Assembly (NCBI RefSeq): GCF_025949665.1
Contig: NZ_JAPDFT010000001.1
Coordinates: forward strand, 992,001-1,056,000
Length of the DNA stretch: 64,000 bases
Direction of reading: 5' to 3'
DNA from: Chryseobacterium viscerum
Lineage (GTDB): Bacteria > Bacteroidota > Bacteroidia > Flavobacteriales > Weeksellaceae
The position numbers and the translations under genes were made by a program. The notes under the pieces are model-generated. The model did no database searches. It saw only the letters and a list, made by a program, of their open reading frames with translations, and was not told the DNA's origin. Of the stretch, positions 44,295 to 53,560 are shown piece by piece; within the stretch, counting starts at the first letter, position 1; the number at the start of each line of letters is the position of its first letter.

Positions 44295-47063
44295 ATGAAA
44301 AAGAATTATTTGCTGTTGCTGCCGTTTACCATTACTTTATTACAGGCACAAAATTCACAATTATATTATTCCGGGAAATTTTTAACGACAAAAGATAAAG
44401 CTCAGAACTTTTTAAAGGTTTCTAATAAAAACAGTGGTGTTTATGAACTGACCGATGAGGAAGGATTTGCCATTATTGCTGCGAAACCTTATGATACCCT
44501 TGTATGGAATCAAGGCAAAAATACTCATGTTATTTCTACCTATGAGCTTAAGGAATTAAAAACTATTCTGGAAAATCAGACTGGCAATAGAAATGTCGAA
44601 AATATTTATAGTAAAACCTATGACAGCCTGGTTTCAAAAGAGATCAGAGATGATTTCAGTATTGAAAAAACAAAGACCCGTTTAAGTAAAAGGTCACATT
44701 CTTATTTTGAGAGAATCAGACAGTTAAAACCAAAAAATGACAGCCTTTATGTTTTAAAAAGGCTCAACCAGAAAACATTACTTTTTAATGGGAGTTTTAC
44801 CACATCCTTAGATATTAAAAACAGGAATGGGATTCCCGGAACTCAAAGCAAATATGTACAGGGAAGATCAGAAAATGGAAGTCTTGTCTGGAAAGGACCG
44901 GAAACCAACGAAATGTTCAGTTTTGGACCGGATATTTCTACCCTGGGGTTTGATGGACTGGCTTATGAATATGATCAGAACGGAAGACTGATTCCTTGGG
45001 TTGATGGAGTTCAGCATGCCAGAAAATATAATAACAGCCTTTTTAAAACAACGGTAGGGTACAATAACCAGTTGAATGTAAATGCTTTTATAAAAGAAGG
45101 TTACAATGAGAAAATCCGGCTGTCATTGAACCTTGGCCAGCAGAAGAACCAGATGTATTTTATAGATCAGTTTGATATTACCAACACTTTTAAAGCAAAG
45201 CTGAATACAGAGCTTAATGGATATTCAATTAATCTTGCTTTTAATTACGAACAAGAAAAAGCTACCAATACCAATAGAATAGGACTGTTCAACAGAGCCT
45301 ATCAGAATTCATTGTTAACACCCATTTCTTTTTCAAATGAGCAAAATATCCTTCTGAATAATGGTTCACAAAGAAGTTACAGCAAAGATGCAGACAATCC
45401 CTCATTCCTTTTTGAACAGGATGACAAATACCGGTATCAGAATCGTGAAAGGCAATTCAGTCTTAATGTTGGAAAAAACTGGGGTAATTTTAAACTGAAT
45501 ATCAGCCAGTCTTATGAAAGTAACAATATCTGGAACCGGGATCAGTATAAACCTTCTGTTTATGGCTTCAGCAATGGAGTATTGAATGAAAGGATTCAAA
45601 ACAACAGCTTATATCATTCCAATATATTGGGTTCCTATGCATTAGGGGATTATGATTTTAAAAATACGTTCAGTCTGAATTTTATCTTAAACGATAGAAA
45701 ATCGGATGTTTATAACAGCTTTATCAATCAGAAATACCAATATCAGAGAACTTCGCAGGATCATATTTTTAATTATAATATGGATATCCGTGATTATGAT
45801 TTTGAAGCTGGTTTTAATCTTGGAAATTCATTTTATATTTCTAATACATCCCTTAATAACAACTACTGGCTTCCCAAAGCTAATTTTTATGTAAAGTTCA
45901 ATAACATTTTCAATTGGTATAATTACAATTTTAAATTATTGGGAAGTTATACACAGCTGAGCACCGAGCCGGAAATTACAAGATCATACGCTTCTTATGC
46001 CACCACTTTATTGAATGCACAAAACTATAATCAATATTTCCCGGTACAGGAAGTGGAGAGCTTCAGAGGTTTATCCAATATTAATACAAAGGAGTGGAAA
46101 GCGGGTGCCAGGCTTGACGTTAGTTATAATATAAGTCTGGAAGGAGAATATTTCAACAGAAAAAATACAGATGATATATTTCCTGTTTTTGAAAATAATC
46201 AGTTAAAATTAAAGAATATAGCAGATCATACCTACAGTGGATATGAATTCAATTTTGCCTATGACCGTTTGCGCCTTGGGGATGACTTTTACAGTATCCA
46301 GAAAGTGTCATTTTTCAAATATAAAGATATCGTAGACAAGATAGCTCCCGGTTATAAGAATATACCTGTTTCAGGATTTAAAGACATTTATAAAACCCTT
46401 ACTGAAGGCCAGGCTTTGGGAGCTGTCATGGGGAGCTATTTTGAAAGAAATGTTGACGGGCAATTGATCATTGATGAGCCTGGATTCCCCAAAAAAGCAG
46501 AAGGAATGAAAATTATCGCAGACCCTACACCAGATTTCGTGATGAAATTTACTCATAGTTTTGCGTATAAAATTTTTTCCTTAGATATCAATTGGGAGTG
46601 GAAGAAAGGAGGACAGCTCTGGAACGGAACACAGGCTGTTCTTGATTATTACGGCCGTTCTTCCGACTCGGGAGAAGATAGAAATATCAAAAACTATGTT
46701 TTCCAAGGCGTGCAAGCAAATGGAACTGTAAACCAGATTCCTGTAGATTTCTATGATCCCAATCTGAATGTTCTGGAAACCCGATGGACAAGATATGGCT
46801 ACCTGGGTGTGGCGGAAAACTATATTCAAAAGGCAGATTATGTAAGGATCAGCAATATTTCACTGTCTTCCAATTTTCCAATCAACTATGGCAAGCAGAA
46901 TCTTAAACTTACTTTTTATGTAAATAATCTAATGCTTTGGCAGGCCAGTAAAGGAGCAGATCCCAATCAGAATTTTTATGATATGGATAATGGAAGAGGA
47001 CTTGATTTTTTCAACCTTCCATCTTTTAAAACATTCGGATGTATTGTTTCACTCAAATTTTAA
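44295..47063 (+). CDS. SusC/RagA-like outer-membrane barrel without a recognisable plug domain
   Basis: A 922-residue outer-membrane protein. The signal peptide covers residues 1-18 (ITLLQAQ). Residues about 25-95 look like a small beta-sandwich (SGVYELTDEEGFAIIAAKPY). The C-terminal two thirds is a large barrel ending with Phe (GCIVSLKF), and it carries SusC-like late motifs such as FSLDINWEWKKGGQLWNGTQ followed by YYGRSSDSGEDRN. Between the N-terminal domain and the barrel I cannot find the plug signatures (LYVVDG, VLKDxxATxxYGSRAxNGV) that SusC proteins of 1000 or more residues carry. Both neighbouring proteins have exactly these signatures. Separated by 3 bases from the macroglobulin gene. 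No SusD partner is nearby. Confidence 0.8.
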   Translation: MKKNYLLLLPFTITLLQAQNSQLYYSGKFLTTKDKAQNFLKVSNKNSGVYELTDEEGFAIIAAKPYDTLVWNQGKNTHVISTYELKELKTILENQTGNRNVENIYSKTYDSLVSKEIRDDFSIEKTKTRLSKRSHSYFERIRQLKPKNDSLYVLKRLNQKTLLFNGSFTTSLDIKNRNGIPGTQSKYVQGRSENGSLVWKGPETNEMFSFGPDISTLGFDGLAYEYDQNGRLIPWVDGVQHARKYNNSLFKTTVGYNNQLNVNAFIKEGYNEKIRLSLNLGQQKNQMYFIDQFDITNTFKAKLNTELNGYSINLAFNYEQEKATNTNRIGLFNRAYQNSLLTPISFSNEQNILLNNGSQRSYSKDADNPSFLFEQDDKYRYQNRERQFSLNVGKNWGNFKLNISQSYESNNIWNRDQYKPSVYGFSNGVLNERIQNNSLYHSNILGSYALGDYDFKNTFSLNFILNDRKSDVYNSFINQKYQYQRTSQDHIFNYNMDIRDYDFEAGFNLGNSFYISNTSLNNNYWLPKANFYVKFNNIFNWYNYNFKLLGSYTQLSTEPEITRSYASYATTLLNAQNYNQYFPVQEVESFRGLSNINTKEWKAGARLDVSYNISLEGEYFNRKNTDDIFPVFENNQLKLKNIADHTYSGYEFNFAYDRLRLGDDFYSIQKVSFFKYKDIVDKIAPGYKNIPVSGFKDIYKTLTEGQALGAVMGSYFERNVDGQLIIDEPGFPKKAEGMKIIADPTPDFVMKFTHSFAYKIFSLDINWEWKKGGQLWNGTQAVLDYYGRSSDSGEDRNIKNYVFQGVQANGTVNQIPVDFYDPNLNVLETRWTRYGYLGVAENYIQKADYVRISNISLSSNFPINYGKQNLKLTFYVNNLMLWQASKGADPNQNFYDMDNGRGLDFFNLPSFKTFGCIVSLKF

Positions 47064-47066
47064 CCC

Positions 47067-50000
47067 ATGAATTTCAAGCTTATATCACCTTATATCATCT
47101 TGCTGAGCTTAGTATTGTCAACGGTTTTCCTAAAAGCACAGCAGCCATTTCAGGACTTTGAAAAAGAAAAGACCTACGTTCAGACCAATCATGTTTTTTA
47201 TAAACCTGGTGAGGGAATGTATTTTAAAATATACGTTGTAAAAGGAAAAAGTAACCTTCCGGCAGAAGACAGCAGAATCGTTAATTTTGAAATTATTGAT
47301 CCTGCAGGAAGTGTTTTGAAAAAAATGAAATATGAGATTACCAATGGATACGCCCAGGGTTATTTCTATTTTGATGAAGATATGAAAGGTGGAATTTATA
47401 AGATCAGAGCCTTTACCAACTGGATGCAGAATGAAGAAGGGAAAAATACCTTTGAGAAAGAAATTACCCTCCAGAAAATAGTCTCTCCAAGAATTTTAAT
47501 GAAGCTGGATTTTCCTAAAAAAGGATACGGCCCGGGAGATGAGGTGACAGCCGATTTTTCAATGAGAAGCCTGAGTAACCTTCCGATTCCTTTTTATGAA
47601 GCAGATTATACGGTAATGACCAACGGGGAAACTGTTTCAGAAGGTAAAATTATTACAGATAAAGAAGGTAAAAATCAATTAAGCTTCAAGCTCCCGGAAA
47701 TTTTGAAATCCTCTGATGCCCTTTTGAATATTAAAGTGAATTTTGACGGATTTACAGAATCTATTTCACGAAATATCCCAATAGTTCTGAATAATCTGGA
47801 TGTGAAATTTTTGCCTGAAGGCGGAACTTTTATCAATGGAGTAGAGCAAAATATTGCCTTTAAAATTCTTGATGAATTTGAAAAACCTGTAGATGCTGTT
47901 CTTGCTGTTTACAATCAGAATCATAAAAAAATAAAAGAAATTCCAGCCTATAATTTTGGGATGGGAAGCTTCCGTTTTACGCCGGAAAAAGGAGAAATCT
48001 ATTATGCAAAAGTGGTAAAGCCGGAAAACAGTACCCAGACTTTTAATTTCCCTGCCGCAAAAGATGAAGGGGTAGTTTTTAATATCCGGAATGAAAACAA
48101 AAAAGTAATTTTTACCCTCATTTCAACCGATGAAAAAACGATTACCCTGAAGGGAAATTTCCGCGGAAAAGAATTGTATACCAAAGATCTTCTGTTAAAA
48201 AAAGGCAGCAATTTATTGGAAATTAATGAAAAAAACTTCCCCACAGGAATCTGCAGATTTACCGTACTGGAAAACAATATTCCTCTTGCAGAACGTGTGG
48301 TTTTTACTAATAAAGAAAACAAATTGAATATAAAGGTTAAACCTGTAAAACAACATTATCTGCCGCGGGAAAAAGTAATTTTGGATATCGAAACTACTGA
48401 TGAAAATAACAGACCTGTTCCTGCCAACCTTGGATTGAGCGTAGTGGATGATAAGCTCTGGACCTACGCTGATGACAAACAGAATCATATCATTTCCTGG
48501 CTTCTGATGGACTCCGAGTTGAAAGGGAAAATTGAAAAGCCACAGTTTTATTTCGATAAAAAAGAAGAAAAAGCCGATAAAAGTTTAGATCTTGTTATGC
48601 TGACAAATGGTTACAGGTATTTCGAGTTTATCCCGGAAATTATTACAACCAATAAGTACAAGTTTCTTCCTGAAAAGAAAAATACAATCTATGGAGTGGT
48701 GGAAGATGAACACAAAAAACCTGTAAATGCAGATGTTTTTCTTTTGAATACAGATAATAAAAAAATTCTTAAACAGACCGCTGCGGAAAATGGACGTTTT
48801 TATTTTTCAGATCTGAATGCGGACCATTCGTATAAAATTATAGCCAGATCTTCTCAGCCTAAACATACATTAAAAATCAGGATCTTGTCGTATAATCTGG
48901 ATATTAATCCTTTAGTGAAGCAAAAGTTATACAATATTGATGTAGAAGAAATTGTAAAAGAAGCTGAAAGAAAAGAAGTTATAAGAACAGAAAACAGAAA
49001 TAATACCCAAACATTGAGCAAACCCGGTTTTTCAAAATCTGATACTATCCGGAATAAAAGGATTGAAGAAGTTGTTGTTTTAGGATACAATTTAAAAAGA
49101 GATAAAACCGCGATTACTTCTGCAACAATAATGTCTTCGATGGAAATTCAGAATCCCAATGTAGCCTCATTATTAAGCGGAAAAGTTGCCGGATTAGTAA
49201 TTACGCCGGCAGGACAGCCAGCAGCCAGTACACAGATAAGAATAAGAGGAACAGCATCCATTACCAATAAGACTCCATTATTCATCGTTGATGGTACTCC
49301 CGTAGAAAACTTCAATACCACTATAAACCCGAATGATATCAATAGTATTACAGTTCTCAAAGATGCTGCTGCTACCGCTATTTATGGAAGCAGGGCTGCA
49401 AACGGGGTTGTGATTATTAATTCATATAAAAATAACAGCTCAAAAATCAGCTTTGATATTACTCCGAAATCTTATGTTGCAATAGAAACGCTGCCTTACG
49501 GAAGACTTACTTCATATGCCGGATCAAGAACTTTTGTTTATCCGGAATATAAAACTACCAACACATCCTACCGGTTCGATTATAGGGACGCACTTTACTG
49601 GAATCCCGTTGTAGAAACCGATAAAAATGGGAAGGCAAAAGTAGAGCTTTATAATTCAGATGCCAATTCTACTTTTAGAGTGATGACAGAAGGTATTTCT
49701 GCAACAGGGCTTTTGGGCAGAGATGAAACCACTTATGCTGCACAGAGCCTTATTTCACTGGATGCTAAAATTCCACAATATCTGACAAGAACGGACCAGA
49801 TGATGATTCCTGTTGTTATTAAAAATAATTCTTCAGAAATACGGAAAATGACGATGGATGTTATTGTTCCCAATCATGTAAAACTGGTTCATTCTGACAG
49901 CTTAATTACCTTAAAACCATTGGAATCGGGAAGATTATTTGTCAAAATACAAACAGACGAGATTGTAGATTCCAACATTCAATTTACTATAAGATCCGGA

Positions 50001-51584
50001 GATTTCAGAGAAACGATGATTCTTCCGTTTAAAGTAGAAGAGAAAGGATTCCCACATAAGTTTTCCATCATTAATAATAAAACAGAAGATATCAAAATTA
50101 CTATTCCGGAATACATTAACGGAAGCCTCTATTCATCATATTATGTATTCGAAAATACTGCTTTGAAGCTTTTTGAAGATCTGGAACAGTTGAAAAGAGA
50201 ACCTTACGGATGCTTTGAACAACTTTCTTCAACGGTGTATCCTAATATTTTTATTCTGGATTATTTAAAATCAGATAAAAAAATAGATACAGCAACTGAG
50301 AATCTGGTGGTTAAAAATATGAAAAAAGGGTTCCAGAAAATGTTGAGTTATAAAAACAGAGACGGAGGTTTCGGGTATTTCAGCAGCGAAGATTCGGATG
50401 TGGCGCTTTCTGCGTTTGCGCTATTAGAATTTACGGATTTAAAAAAGTATGTAACCCCGGATGCTAAGATCATTCAGGGACTTTCCTCATTCATTTTGTC
50501 TAAGAAAAATACAAACGGATTATTTGAAGTAAGAAGACCCTATGAATCAAAAAGGGATTTCTCGGGATATTCCTGGTCAAGAAATATGTATGTGCTGTAT
50601 GCTTTATCTAAGCTGGGTTTTAAAAATGAAATAGAAGATTCCTTTACAGTAATGATGAAAAGAGTTTTGGTTACAAAAGATTCTTATCAGCTGGCTTTAC
50701 TTGCCAATGCTGCGGCTCAATTAGGAAAACAAAAGGAATATGATGATCTGATGAAAATATTGGACAAGCAGTATGAAACGAAAAATATAAAATCCAACAT
50801 CACTTTTACAGGATCATGGGGAATGTCTGCAGATGCAGAAACTCTCTCGCTATATATTATGGCACTTCAGAAAGATGAAACACTGAATCAGTTGAAAATT
50901 GCCGAAGCAGCAGATCAGCTCATTAATTTCAATGGATATTACGGGTTCGGTTCTACACAGGCTACAACACTCGCCATACAGGCATTGTCTGAGTTTTTCT
51001 CTAAAAACGGAAAACTATATGGAACTGAAAGGCCTGCCATCAAGATTAATCAGGCACAAATTTCACCTATGATGAGTCTTTCGTCAGCATTTAAAGCTGG
51101 AGAAAATAATATCAGTATTCATTATCCAACACAAAAAGGTCTGCCTTATAAATTAGAATATCAGTATTATACACTTCTGGCCCCGGAAAGCAAAGATATT
51201 CCTGTTACTATGGAAACAAAGCTAAAATCTGCGGTGTCCAGAGTGGGAGAGACCAACAGAATGACAGTGACCGTTAAAAATAAAATCAATGGCCAACTAC
51301 CAATGACCATAGCGAAGATCGGTATCCCTGCAGGACTGACCTTACAAAATGCTTTGCTAAAAGATCTGATTGATAAAAAACAGATTTCTTATTATGAAAT
51401 CTTTGACAATTATTTGGTTTTGTACTGGGAACATTTCAATGCTGAAGAGACAAAAACCATCAATCTGGATCTCAAAGTAGAATTTGCAGGAACTTATACC
51501 GGAAAATCAAGCAATGTATATCTCTACTACATGCCGGAAGCTAAACATTGGAATCAGGGTATAATTACTAAAATAGAACCTTAA
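47067..51584 (+). CDS. Alpha-2-macroglobulin-like protein with thioester motif and an internal SusC-type plug
   Basis: A 1505-residue exported protein with signal peptide to about residue 25 (VFLKAQ). MG1/MG2-type domains start with TYVQTNHVFYKPGEGMYFKI. Near 545-615 is a carboxypeptidase-regulatory-like domain (IYGVVEDEHKKPVNADVFLL). Near 658-795 is a TonB plug of SusC type (RIEEVVVLGYN, SLLSGKVAGLVI, LFIVDGTPVEN, VLKDAAATAIYGSRAANGVV). Then come the A2M domain (LYWNPVVETDKNGKAKVELY), the thioester motif GCFEQ with C1049 and Q1052, a helical complement-like domain (about 1060-1340) and a receptor-binding-like end. A2M proteins trap proteases. No Cys for lipidation follows the signal peptide. 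The plug could dock into the barrel encoded just upstream. Confidence 0.88.
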   Translation: MNFKLISPYIILLSLVLSTVFLKAQQPFQDFEKEKTYVQTNHVFYKPGEGMYFKIYVVKGKSNLPAEDSRIVNFEIIDPAGSVLKKMKYEITNGYAQGYFYFDEDMKGGIYKIRAFTNWMQNEEGKNTFEKEITLQKIVSPRILMKLDFPKKGYGPGDEVTADFSMRSLSNLPIPFYEADYTVMTNGETVSEGKIITDKEGKNQLSFKLPEILKSSDALLNIKVNFDGFTESISRNIPIVLNNLDVKFLPEGGTFINGVEQNIAFKILDEFEKPVDAVLAVYNQNHKKIKEIPAYNFGMGSFRFTPEKGEIYYAKVVKPENSTQTFNFPAAKDEGVVFNIRNENKKVIFTLISTDEKTITLKGNFRGKELYTKDLLLKKGSNLLEINEKNFPTGICRFTVLENNIPLAERVVFTNKENKLNIKVKPVKQHYLPREKVILDIETTDENNRPVPANLGLSVVDDKLWTYADDKQNHIISWLLMDSELKGKIEKPQFYFDKKEEKADKSLDLVMLTNGYRYFEFIPEIITTNKYKFLPEKKNTIYGVVEDEHKKPVNADVFLLNTDNKKILKQTAAENGRFYFSDLNADHSYKIIARSSQPKHTLKIRILSYNLDINPLVKQKLYNIDVEEIVKEAERKEVIRTENRNNTQTLSKPGFSKSDTIRNKRIEEVVVLGYNLKRDKTAITSATIMSSMEIQNPNVASLLSGKVAGLVITPAGQPAASTQIRIRGTASITNKTPLFIVDGTPVENFNTTINPNDINSITVLKDAAATAIYGSRAANGVVIINSYKNNSSKISFDITPKSYVAIETLPYGRLTSYAGSRTFVYPEYKTTNTSYRFDYRDALYWNPVVETDKNGKAKVELYNSDANSTFRVMTEGISATGLLGRDETTYAAQSLISLDAKIPQYLTRTDQMMIPVVIKNNSSEIRKMTMDVIVPNHVKLVHSDSLITLKPLESGRLFVKIQTDEIVDSNIQFTIRSGDFRETMILPFKVEEKGFPHKFSIINNKTEDIKITIPEYINGSLYSSYYVFENTALKLFEDLEQLKREPYGCFEQLSSTVYPNIFILDYLKSDKKIDTATENLVVKNMKKGFQKMLSYKNRDGGFGYFSSEDSDVALSAFALLEFTDLKKYVTPDAKIIQGLSSFILSKKNTNGLFEVRRPYESKRDFSGYSWSRNMYVLYALSKLGFKNEIEDSFTVMMKRVLVTKDSYQLALLANAAAQLGKQKEYDDLMKILDKQYETKNIKSNITFTGSWGMSADAETLSLYIMALQKDETLNQLKIAEAADQLINFNGYYGFGSTQATTLAIQALSEFFSKNGKLYGTERPAIKINQAQISPMMSLSSAFKAGENNISIHYPTQKGLPYKLEYQYYTLLAPESKDIPVTMETKLKSAVSRVGETNRMTVTVKNKINGQLPMTIAKIGIPAGLTLQNALLKDLIDKKQISYYEIFDNYLVLYWEHFNAEETKTINLDLKVEFAGTYTGKSSNVYLYYMPEAKHWNQGIITKIEP

Positions 51585-51605
51585 TTTTAAATTTTATAAA
51601 CCCCA

Positions 51606-51640
51606 AACAGACATTCTCAGGGATGTCTGTTCTATTTTTA
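51606..51640 (+). terminator. Terminator after the macroglobulin gene
   Basis: AACAGACAT ... ATGTCTGTT stem with an eight-base loop, followed by CTATTTTTA. Confidence 0.75.
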
Positions 51641-51646
51641 AAATTA

Positions 51647-51690
51647 ATTTTCAAAAATTATTGAAAATTCAAAAAATATAATTACATTTG
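51647..51690 (+). promoter_or_regulatory. Autoregulated promoter of the GbsR/MarR gene
   Basis: A 22-bp inverted repeat at 51647-51668 (arms ATTTTCAA and TTGAAAAT) covers the -33 TTG (51661-51663). The -7 box TACATTTG lies at 51683-51690. A copy with one difference occurs at 52261-52282 before the next operon. The overlap with -33 suggests repression. Confidence 0.75.
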
Positions 51691-51716
51691 CTACAGAAAT
51701 CTAAAAGGAAAACAAA

Positions 51717-52220
51717 ATGCAACTTTCAGAAGCAAAAGAAAAATACATTCAGACCTGGGGAACCTTTGCTACCAATTGGGGAATCAACCGTACGATGGCA
51801 CAGGTGCATGCACTGCTTTTGGCAAGCGGCAAACCTCTTTCTACAGACGAAGTAATGGAACAGTTGGAGATTTCAAGAGGAAATGCCAATATGAATCTTC
51901 GTGCTTTGATAGACTGGGGAATCGTGAAAAAAGAGTTTGTGAAAGGTGATCGTAAAGAATATTTCGTAGCGGAGAAAGATGTCTGGTACTTATTCAAACA
52001 AATTACCAAGGAGCGCAGAAAAAGAGAAATAGAACCTGTGATTTCTTTTCTTGAAGAATTAAAGAATATCGAAGATAAAGATTCGGAAGAAGCTCAGGAA
52101 TTTATCAAGCTGATGAATGATTTCAGTTCTGTAACCGGAAAAATTAATAATATTATGGATCTGGCGATAAAAAGTGATGATCACTGGCTGGTGGGGAAGA
52201 TTACCAATCTGTTGAAATAG
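51717..52220 (+). CDS. GbsR/MarR family transcriptional regulator
   Basis: A 167-residue winged-helix regulator of the GbsR type. Marks are WGINRTMAQVHALLLASGKPLS, the recognition helix in LEISRGNANMNLRALIDWGIV and the wing VKGDRKEYFVAEKDVW, followed by a long C-terminal helical dimerisation region. In other bacteria GbsR senses choline or osmotic signals, but the ligand here is unknown. The near-identical operators before this gene and before the downstream operon argue that it controls both. The gap to that operon is 156 bases. Confidence 0.9.
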   Translation: MQLSEAKEKYIQTWGTFATNWGINRTMAQVHALLLASGKPLSTDEVMEQLEISRGNANMNLRALIDWGIVKKEFVKGDRKEYFVAEKDVWYLFKQITKERRKREIEPVISFLEELKNIEDKDSEEAQEFIKLMNDFSSVTGKINNIMDLAIKSDDHWLVGKITNLLK

Positions 52221-52260
52221 AAAAAGAAAGAGGATGAAAATCCTTTTTTATTTCAATTTA

Positions 52261-52303
52261 ATTTTCAAAAATTACTGAAAATATAAAATTAATAATAATT
52301 ATG
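52261..52303 (+). promoter_or_regulatory. Second GbsR-type operator and promoter of the lipid-type operon
   Basis: 22 bases at 52261-52282 match the site at 51647-51668 in 21 positions (one arm reads CTGAAAAT). TAATTATG at 52296-52303 sits where the -7 box would be by comparison and has one mismatch to TAnnTTTG. Confidence 0.7.
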
Positions 52304-52376
52304 AAAAATTTAATCATTCATTTATTCCTGATTATTTATTTCAGAAGAAAAGGATCACTTTAAAACCATTGCTGCC

Positions 52377-52763
52377 ATGAAAACATTTGCAAAATATGAT
52401 TATTACATTCAGTTATTCTTTATAATAATTGGACCTCAGGCTTTTATATTTGGTGGTTTGTCTGGATTTGTTCTGTTTTATTTTATAGTAGGAATTCCTC
52501 AATTGGTAAGTTTCCTGATCAAACTGTTTTTTAAAACAAAAAAGTCAGCGCTGTATATCGCGTATGGAATTGTAATAGTACCGGTCTGGATTATTGTAAC
52601 CATCTTGTTTACAGAGAAACACATCAATGATTTTTTTGGATATGTTTTAATGGCCGCTCTTTTATATAGCCCTGTGATGGCAGCGGCGTATGTTTATGAC
52701 TGTTACACTACTTATGAACCTTATAAATCACAATTATGGAAACGCTCAAAAACCACACATTAA
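52377..52763 (+). CDS. Four-helix membrane protein of unknown function
   Basis: A 128-residue inner-membrane protein with helices near 9-30, 31-50, 58-78 and 88-108. It starts MKTFAKYDYYIQLFFIIIG and ends in a basic tail (QLWKRSKTTH). No known motif. It is the first gene of the operon behind the second GbsR-type operator, and its last 28 bases overlap the start of the DCC-protein gene in another frame, indicating coupling. A role in the membrane-lipid functions of the operon is plausible but not shown. Confidence 0.7.
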   Translation: MKTFAKYDYYIQLFFIIIGPQAFIFGGLSGFVLFYFIVGIPQLVSFLIKLFFKTKKSALYIAYGIVIVPVWIIVTILFTEKHINDFFGYVLMAALLYSPVMAAAYVYDCYTTYEPYKSQLWKRSKTTH

Positions 52764-53548
52764 TCTACGACAATGAATGTCCTATGTGTAATCTCTACTC
52801 CAAAGGTTTTACTAAATGCGGAATGCTGGATGAAGATGGAAGAGAAGCATTTACGGAACTTTCAGTGAAAAATAAAATACTGATAGACTTCAACCGTGCG
52901 AAAAATGAAATTGCTCTGGTAGATCACAACAAAAATGAAGTCGTTTACGGATTAGACAGTCTGCTCCTTATCATCGGTAACTCTTTTCCATTGTTGGCAA
53001 AAATTGCTCGGACAAAACCTCTGTATTGGTTTTTCCAAAAGCTGTATTCCTTTGTTTCTTACAATAGAAAACAGATTATTCCTTCCTCAAAAGATTATAC
53101 AGAACAATCCTGTGTTCCGGATTTTAACCTGAAATACAGAATAGCATACATCAGTTTTGTTGTTGTTTTTTCAGCATACATCTTAAGTCAATTTTCTTTG
53201 AAGTTTGATTTTAATTTAGAACGAAATTTTCTAAGAGAATTTGCTGTTTGTCTTGGTCAGATCGTTTGGCAGACCCTCTTTTTAAAAAGCTATCTCAAAG
53301 ATAAAATTTGGGATTATCTCGGAAATATGATGACTGTTTCCTTAATCGGGACTTTGCTTTTAATTCCTGCTCTGATAATCGATTTTACTCCTGTCTTTTA
53401 TCTGGTATACTTTGGGATTGTAGTATTGATCATGTTTCTGGAACATATAAGAAGATGCAGAATACTAAAATTAAATTTTCTTCCAACCATTTCATGGATA
53501 TTGTTTAGGATAACAGCGCTGGCTATTGTCATTCTGACAACCATTTAA
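52736..53548 (+). CDS. DCC1-like thiol-disulfide oxidoreductase family protein with membrane domain
   Basis: A 270-residue protein. The N-terminal 110 residues form the DUF393/DCC domain, a thioredoxin-like fold whose signature here is LIYDNECPMCNLYSKGF (CxxC). The second half (about 135-270) is hydrophobic with about five helices, an addition not present in short DCC proteins. Redox partner is unknown. It overlaps the preceding membrane-protein gene by 28 bases and is followed by the desaturase gene after 12 bases. Confidence 0.82.
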   Translation: METLKNHTLIYDNECPMCNLYSKGFTKCGMLDEDGREAFTELSVKNKILIDFNRAKNEIALVDHNKNEVVYGLDSLLLIIGNSFPLLAKIARTKPLYWFFQKLYSFVSYNRKQIIPSSKDYTEQSCVPDFNLKYRIAYISFVVVFSAYILSQFSLKFDFNLERNFLREFAVCLGQIVWQTLFLKSYLKDKIWDYLGNMMTVSLIGTLLLIPALIIDFTPVFYLVYFGIVVLIMFLEHIRRCRILKLNFLPTISWILFRITALAIVILTTI

Positions 53549-53560
53549 AAAATTAAAAAC

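Noticed and set aside
52301-52363. Short open frame of 20 codons starting MKNLIIHLFLII before the lipid-type operon
   Set aside because: Its ATG overlaps the position of the -7 box inferred from the duplicated GbsR promoter, so it would not be on the transcript; length and composition give no further support.
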